The position numbers and the translations under genes were made by a program. Source: Candidatus Peregrinibacteria bacterium (GTDB lineage: Bacteria; Patescibacteriota; Gracilibacteria; Peribacterales; Peribacteraceae). From it: a DNA stretch of 64,000 nucleotides. The stretch is from assembly GCA_018648865.1 (NCBI GenBank), contig JABGQH010000004.1, positions 1-64,000 of the forward strand, in the 5' to 3' direction. A model generated the notes under the pieces. That model saw only the letters and a list, made by a program, of their open reading frames with translations. It made no database searches and was not told where the DNA came from. Positions 60,577 to 64,000 of the stretch are shown here, one piece after another; the first letter of the stretch is position 1, and every line of letters starts with the position of its first letter.

Positions 60577-61194
60577 TTAAAATCCTGCGGTAAGAATTAT
60601 ATGTACCAAAGCTCTAGCAATATTTACTAATGCTGCCCCAATAACTGCATGCTTTAGGGTGCTTCTGGAGCTTGTAATATCCTCTTGTTTACCATGGTTA
60701 ATTACCATGCGTGTTCCTGCTACTACAATAATCGCTACAAAGACTGCATTAAACACATTTAGCATTGTATCTACACCGACTCTCATAACAGCTAAGGCAG
60801 GATTATCAACGGCAGTAGCCAAGCCACCTGCATATGCGCTGCTTAATACAAAAGAAACAATGGCCTGAGAACCCAAAGCAAGTGCAAACCCACCAAGGGC
60901 ATAATAAACTGAATGCTTTCCTTTGGTTATCATGCCGTCATTACCGAATCCTAGTATTAACTGAAAACCTCCTACAACTATGAACAGCACAGATAATCCC
61001 GCTGCAACAGATACAAATACCGATGCGGTATTTTGAATAAGAATACCAATGAGCTCTTGTCCATTTGTACTACACCCACCAATCCTGCCACATGGATCTA
61101 CTCCTGGAGTTGGTGGAGCAGCAAAAGCTACTGATGGAACAGTTACTAATGCAAAAGTAATAATTGAGCCAAATGATCTAGGTATTAATTTCAT
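60577..61194 (-). CDS. VirB2-like membrane protein 2 (double unit)
   Basis: A 205-residue exported membrane protein with a signal peptide (cut near AFAAPP). About five hydrophobic segments include two VirB2-like units: GMITKGKHSVYYALGGFALALGSQAIV and EDITSSRSTLKHAVIGAALVNIARALV. It therefore looks like a duplication of the small pilin-type gene. Two Cys (DPCGRIGGCS) lie outside. It is flanked without gap by VirB2-like genes 1 and 3. Confidence 0.82.
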   Translation of the reverse strand: MKLIPRSFGSIITFALVTVPSVAFAAPPTPGVDPCGRIGGCSTNGQELIGILIQNTASVFVSVAAGLSVLFIVVGGFQLILGFGNDGMITKGKHSVYYALGGFALALGSQAIVSFVLSSAYAGGLATAVDNPALAVMRVGVDTMLNVFNAVFVAIIVVAGTRMVINHGKQEDITSSRSTLKHAVIGAALVNIARALVHIILTAGF

Positions 61195-61584
61195 CTATCT
61201 AATAAAGAATAATGAATTAAGAGTACGTAGAATTACTCCAGAGAATAGCAAAATAAGAAGCCCTACTACGGACCAAATTATTCTAGAAATCGCTGCGCTT
61301 CGTCTACTTTGGTTATTTCCAGAAGTCATAAACATCACTCCTCCGATAAGTATCCAAAGCACTGTAAACCCGACAGCTACACGAAATAGCCAAAATCGAG
61401 ACATATTGAAGTAATCAATAAATATAGTCGGGCTAGATGCCAAACTAGCAGTACTGTCATCCAAAGGCTGTATTAAGCCAACTGAACCATTAGTCTGCTG
61501 CGCGGATACTGTAGAAACCCATGTAAGAAGGGTTGCACAAAGTGCAATAGCCCAAGGAGTTTTTGTATTTTTTTGTCTATACAT
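61195..61584 (-). CDS. VirB2-like membrane protein 3
   Basis: A 129-residue protein with a signal peptide (TVSAQ), two hydrophobic helices and the loop GNNQSRRSAAISRIIWSVVGLLILL. It is the first gene of the operon; its stop directly joins the start of protein 2. The ATG at 61584 begins the signal peptide; a GTG at 61620 is an alternative. Confidence 0.82.
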   Translation of the reverse strand: MYRQKNTKTPWAIALCATLLTWVSTVSAQQTNGSVGLIQPLDDSTASLASSPTIFIDYFNMSRFWLFRVAVGFTVLWILIGGVMFMTSGNNQSRRSAAISRIIWSVVGLLILLFSGVILRTLNSLFFIR

Positions 61585-61740
61585 CTTAATATCATAGCAG
61601 ATTTGGCCACTTTTCGCCACTGTTTAGGGTTAAGTTATTCATATTCGATACACATCAGTAACTCTTCTGCAAAATGATAAATAATCAGTACTGCTCAATA
61701 TTTTACGCTCAGGTTTAAAAATGTTACTTTTTACAGTGTT

Positions 61741-62367
61741 ATGAAACCAAATTTAAGAGAATTGGCATTTATTTTAATTATTGGTAGCCTGCAGCCAATA
61801 GTAGAACTTATAACTAACTCCCAAATTTCTACTTACTACAATGGATCTGCGATATTTATCGCAGTGATATACGTAATATATCGTATCTTAAAATCAAAAA
61901 AAATAATTCTAATCGAGTGGGGGTTTCGATTAGATAATATTAAGAAATGCTTACTTCCATATTTTATCTCTGCTGTTATTGGTAGTACTGCAATATATTG
62001 TTATGGATGGTATTTTGGTAATACTCCACTGCCAATAGGATTTTGGTATGTGATTATTCTATATCCTATTTGGGGTATCATGCAGCAGTTTGCATTACAG
62101 AATTTTGTTGCTAGGAATCTAACAAATCTGGTTCCATCCTTACCTTTAAGATCTTTAGTTACTGCAATATTATTCGCATGTGCACATATCCCATCTATTG
62201 AATTAGTATTACTTACATTTATTGTTGGCTTCATTTTTACGTATATATATCATTACTATTCGAATCTATTATTACTTGGTTTTGCTCATGGAATACTGGG
62301 GGCGCTAGTTTTTCATTTAGTACTTAATCAAAATCAATGGGATATTTTATTGAAATACTTTTCATAA
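61741..62367 (+). CDS. CPBP-family intramembrane protein with altered catalytic Glu pair
   Basis: A 208-residue membrane protein with about six helices, of the CPBP/CAAX-protease (Abi) family. Motif 2 (FACAHIP) and motif 3 (LGFAHGILGAL) with their His are present. Motif 1, usually EExxxR, is QQFALQNFVAR, so both Glu are Gln. Either the enzyme uses another residue or it has become a non-catalytic member. Membrane CPBP proteins process prenylated or peptide substrates or give self-immunity to bacteriocins; there is no such gene beside it. Confidence 0.8.
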   Translation: MKPNLRELAFILIIGSLQPIVELITNSQISTYYNGSAIFIAVIYVIYRILKSKKIILIEWGFRLDNIKKCLLPYFISAVIGSTAIYCYGWYFGNTPLPIGFWYVIILYPIWGIMQQFALQNFVARNLTNLVPSLPLRSLVTAILFACAHIPSIELVLLTFIVGFIFTYIYHYYSNLLLLGFAHGILGALVFHLVLNQNQWDILLKYFS

Positions 62368-62450
62368 AAAGTTTGATTTAAAATAACTTTCGATCACTCG
62401 CTTGCAAAATAGGTAGAAGATTCGTAGGATTCCTTTGCCTTATATACTTA

Positions 62451-62540
62451 TGCGGACGTAGCTCCCGCCTTCGTCCCGCTCCCCACCTTCGCCCTTCGGG
62501 TCTACTGTGGGCAAGACGCGGGAACTCCGGTGGACAGGTT
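62451..62540 (+). repeat. Partial tRNA-Gly(GCC) 5' copy interrupted by REP-like element
   Basis: TGCGGACGTAGCTC (62451-62464) copies the tRNA 5' end. It is followed by CCGCCTTCGTCCCGC, an inner CCACCTTCG...CTACTGTGGGCAAG and the closing GCGGGAACTCCGGTGGACAGG. The continuation of the tRNA after the element is less clear than at the other loci. Confidence 0.82.
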
Positions 62541-62581
62541 ATTCTCGTAAGTATATCCAAGCATTTACTCTTAATTCCTTT

Positions 62582-62658
62582 GCGGACGTAGCTCAGTTGG
62601 CTAGAGCGTCGCCTTGCCATGGCGAAGGTCGCGAGTTCGAATCTCGTCGTCCGCTCCA
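62582..62658 (+). tRNA. tRNA-Gly(GCC)
   Basis: Acceptor GCGGACG/CGTCCGC, D arm GCTC...GAGC, anticodon loop TTGCCAT (anticodon GCC), T arm GCGAG/CTCGT, encoded CCA. Confidence 0.94.
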
Positions 62659-62720
62659 AAGTTGAATTGTAGATGAAGACAAGCACGAAGTGCGCAGTTT
62701 GAATCACAAGATACTTTGTG

Positions 62721-62751
62721 CCCCGAAGTCCCGCGAATGCGGGCGAAGGGG
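62721..62751. repeat. REP-like palindrome between tRNA-Gly genes
   Basis: CCCC...GGGG outer pair around CCCGC/GCGGG with loop GAAT. It shares the core of the elements at 40177 and 26283. Confidence 0.75.
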
Positions 62752-62807
62752 TACTTTGTTTTTCCTTTTGGTAGGGTTACTGCTTAAGGATGTTAATATA
62801 TATGCAT

Positions 62808-62881
62808 GTGGGATTAGTACAGTGGTAGTACGTTGGCTTCCCAAGCCAGAGACGCGGGTTCAATTCCCGTATCCCGCTCCA
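62808..62881 (+). tRNA. tRNA-Gly(CCC)
   Basis: Acceptor GTGGGAT/ATCCCGC (one T-G pair), D arm GTAC...GTAC, anticodon loop TTCCCAA (anticodon CCC), T arm GCGGG/CCCGT, encoded CCA. Copies of its 3' end lie 500 bp downstream. Confidence 0.94.
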
Positions 62882-62971
62882 GCAAAACAATGTCTTTAAT
62901 AAGCTATTCCCATTTTATAGTGGAAAGATCTAGTACTTTACAATATATATTATTTATGTTATTATTATAAT

Positions 62972-63184
62972 ATGAGCAACATATTAAAACTTTCATTACA
63001 TTCATCTCCAGAAGAACCCGTTGAATTAACAGCTGTTTGTGGCGCAAATGGCGAAGTCTATCCGCTCGAACAACCAATACCTATAGACCCCAACGAAGAA
63101 CAGGTATTAACCATTGAAGTCGATGTAAAGGATGGTGTAGCAAAAGTAGTGCCTGAAGCAATAGATGTAGCAAGGGATGAATAA
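62972..63184 (+). CDS. Hypothetical small acidic protein
   Basis: A 70-residue acidic protein, apparently beta-rich (SNILKLSLHSSPEEPVELTAVCGANG and EEQVLTIEVDVKDGVAKVV). No family is recognised. It lies between a tRNA-Gly and its partial copies. TATTATTATAATATG upstream gives a -10 box at leaderless distance. Confidence 0.6.
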   Translation: MSNILKLSLHSSPEEPVELTAVCGANGEVYPLEQPIPIDPNEEQVLTIEVDVKDGVAKVVPEAIDVARDE

Positions 63185-63391
63185 CCGAAAGCTAATATAA
63201 TTCTTCATAAGCTTTCATAAAAAACTCCTAGTATCTCATTCTGTTATAAGCTCCCATAAGGAGCTCCATCCGTCTTTGTTCGTCGGAGACAAACTTCGCC
63301 GTGATGTCGCTAAAATAATCTATACAGGTTTTAGTCACGGCGTAGCTGAATGAAATGAAGCGAAGCCGGACGATTCCCGTATCCCGCTCCA
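63185..63391 (+). repeat. Palindromic element with tRNA-Gly(CCC) 3' copy
   Basis: The last 19 nt of tRNA-Gly(CCC) are copied exactly at 63373-63391. The copy is preceded by an element with outer ends near GCTCCATCCG (about 63260) and GCGAAGCCGGACG. An inner stem pairs GCCGTGA (63299) with TCACGGC (63335). Confidence 0.8.
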
Positions 63392-63468
63392 ACCGGCTTC
63401 GTTAAAAGCGAAGCTTTTAACTATGCCGAGTTGTCTCGGCGAAACGAAGTGAAGCCGGACCGCTCCAA
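63392..63468 (+). repeat. Second palindromic element and short tRNA-Gly 3' copy
   Basis: CCGGCTTCG...GAAGCCGG forms the outer stem, with inner hairpins GTTAAAAGC/GCTTTTAAC and GCCGAG/CTCGGC. It is followed by CCGCTCCA, repeating the last 8 nt of tRNA-Gly(CCC). Confidence 0.8.
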
Positions 63469-63501
63469 GACAAATATTATTAAATAGTGTATAATATATT
63501 T

Positions 63502-63987
63502 ATGGATATTCCTGAGACTCCAGACAAAAAAAGGTTGGCGGAAGAGCCGGGGAAACCAGCGCCTCTAGAAACAGATGAGGTTATAACAGCAGTAAGATTA
63601 TTACTTACAGGTAGCACAATTGAAGATATAGATAATAAAAGAATAATAAATAATGCCGTAGAATTTCTAGAGAACCCCACTGAAAAACCAGAAGAAACAT
63701 TACCGCATTTACTAGGTATCGGAATGATACTAGCTATGAATTATGGCGAAATCGAAGATCAGCCTCCTGTTCTTAACGAAATAAATCACAGATTGTTTAT
63801 ACTTATATCTGAACAACATATCAAAATTATTGAATCAGAACTTAAAAAAGAAAAAATTGATACAGAAAAAATTGATGCATCAATTAAGAGTGCACTAAAT
63901 TTCACGGGAGTACTTGTTAAATCTTACAGTGAGAGTGTTTTGCGTAATAGAGTTATTGAACTGCAAGAGCAACTGGAAAGTATGTAA
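63502..63987 (+). CDS. Hypothetical helical protein
   Basis: A 161-residue acidic helical protein. The N-terminal tail is Pro/Glu-rich (PETPDKKRLAEEPGKP). Helices follow (DEVITAVRLLLTGSTIEDIDNKRIINNAVEFL and EQHIKIIESELKKEKIDTEKIDASIKSAL). TATAATATA lies 5 nt before the ATG at 63502. No family is recognised. Confidence 0.62.
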   Translation: MDIPETPDKKRLAEEPGKPAPLETDEVITAVRLLLTGSTIEDIDNKRIINNAVEFLENPTEKPEETLPHLLGIGMILAMNYGEIEDQPPVLNEINHRLFILISEQHIKIIESELKKEKIDTEKIDASIKSALNFTGVLVKSYSESVLRNRVIELQEQLESM

Positions 63988-64000
63988 GTAACAGAGAGGA

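Overview
The window looks like a chromosome segment of a Patescibacteria (Candidate Phyla Radiation) bacterium, perhaps near Peregrinibacteria/Gracilibacteria. This is inferred from gene content and style and was not tested by phylogeny. The DNA is AT-rich, genes are short and tightly packed, UGA is a normal stop (dut and murL end in TGA), Shine-Dalgarno sites are sparse, several promoters sit at leaderless distance from the start codon, and a VirB4-type ATPase is accompanied by scattered VirB2-like small membrane proteins. Seven tRNA genes are present (Val, Lys, Ile, Leu, Met, Gly, Gly) and no rRNA.

Layout. 0-3.4 kb: dnaA, rseP and comF on the minus strand, with DnaA-box-like sites between rseP and comF. 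3.4-6.2 kb: an ECF sigma factor, a membrane protein (possible anti-sigma) and a secreted protein. 6.2-8.6 kb: an accessory island with a radical SAM/SPASM maturase and, 15 nt downstream, a 30-residue Cys-containing peptide, so a probable undescribed RiPP locus, plus a small P-loop NTPase. 8.6-16 kb: a hypothetical gene, tRNA-Val, a LysE exporter, a two-TM protein, a 1,545-residue protein with an HExxH zinc-protease motif, and dut. 16-23 kb: ftsZ/ftsA, a free 5'-3' exonuclease, a GT5 half-domain, tRNA-Lys, truB. 23-36 kb: VirB2-like protein, PRC-barrel protein, prs, tRNA-Ile, hypotheticals, ruvC/recF, NUDIX, EamA, bL33, trxB, gdhA, tRNA-Leu. 37-47 kb: cell-wall genes murL and murD2 (the L-Glu ligase plus epimerase route to D-Glu), grpE, a CaCA antiporter, tRNA-Met, a ROK protein, an alpha/beta hydrolase, a membrane-anchored MurF, a DegT aminotransferase and a FemAB-like transferase. 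47-62 kb: an inactive-looking deacetylase, argS, a lipoprotein with virB4, DHH phosphoesterase, rbfA, fmt, an SLH/calcium-repeat surface protein, a PUR-domain protein, metG, three VirB2-like proteins and a CPBP protein. 62-64 kb: two tRNA-Gly genes, repeats and two small hypotheticals.

The most unusual structure is non-coding. Palindromic REP-like elements sit inside partial copies of tRNA genes. At five of the seven tRNAs (Lys, Ile, Met, Gly-GCC, Leu) a 5' fragment of the tRNA, broken by an element of the form CCACCTTCG...CTACGGTGGACAGG, lies upstream of the intact tRNA. A second element family begins at the tRNA 3' CACCA and closes with its inverted copy (Ile, Leu, and an orphan Val 3' fragment). 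tRNA-Lys and tRNA-Gly(CCC) also have 3' fragments bearing elements downstream. Heptanucleotide satellites recur next to stop codons and intergenic ends.
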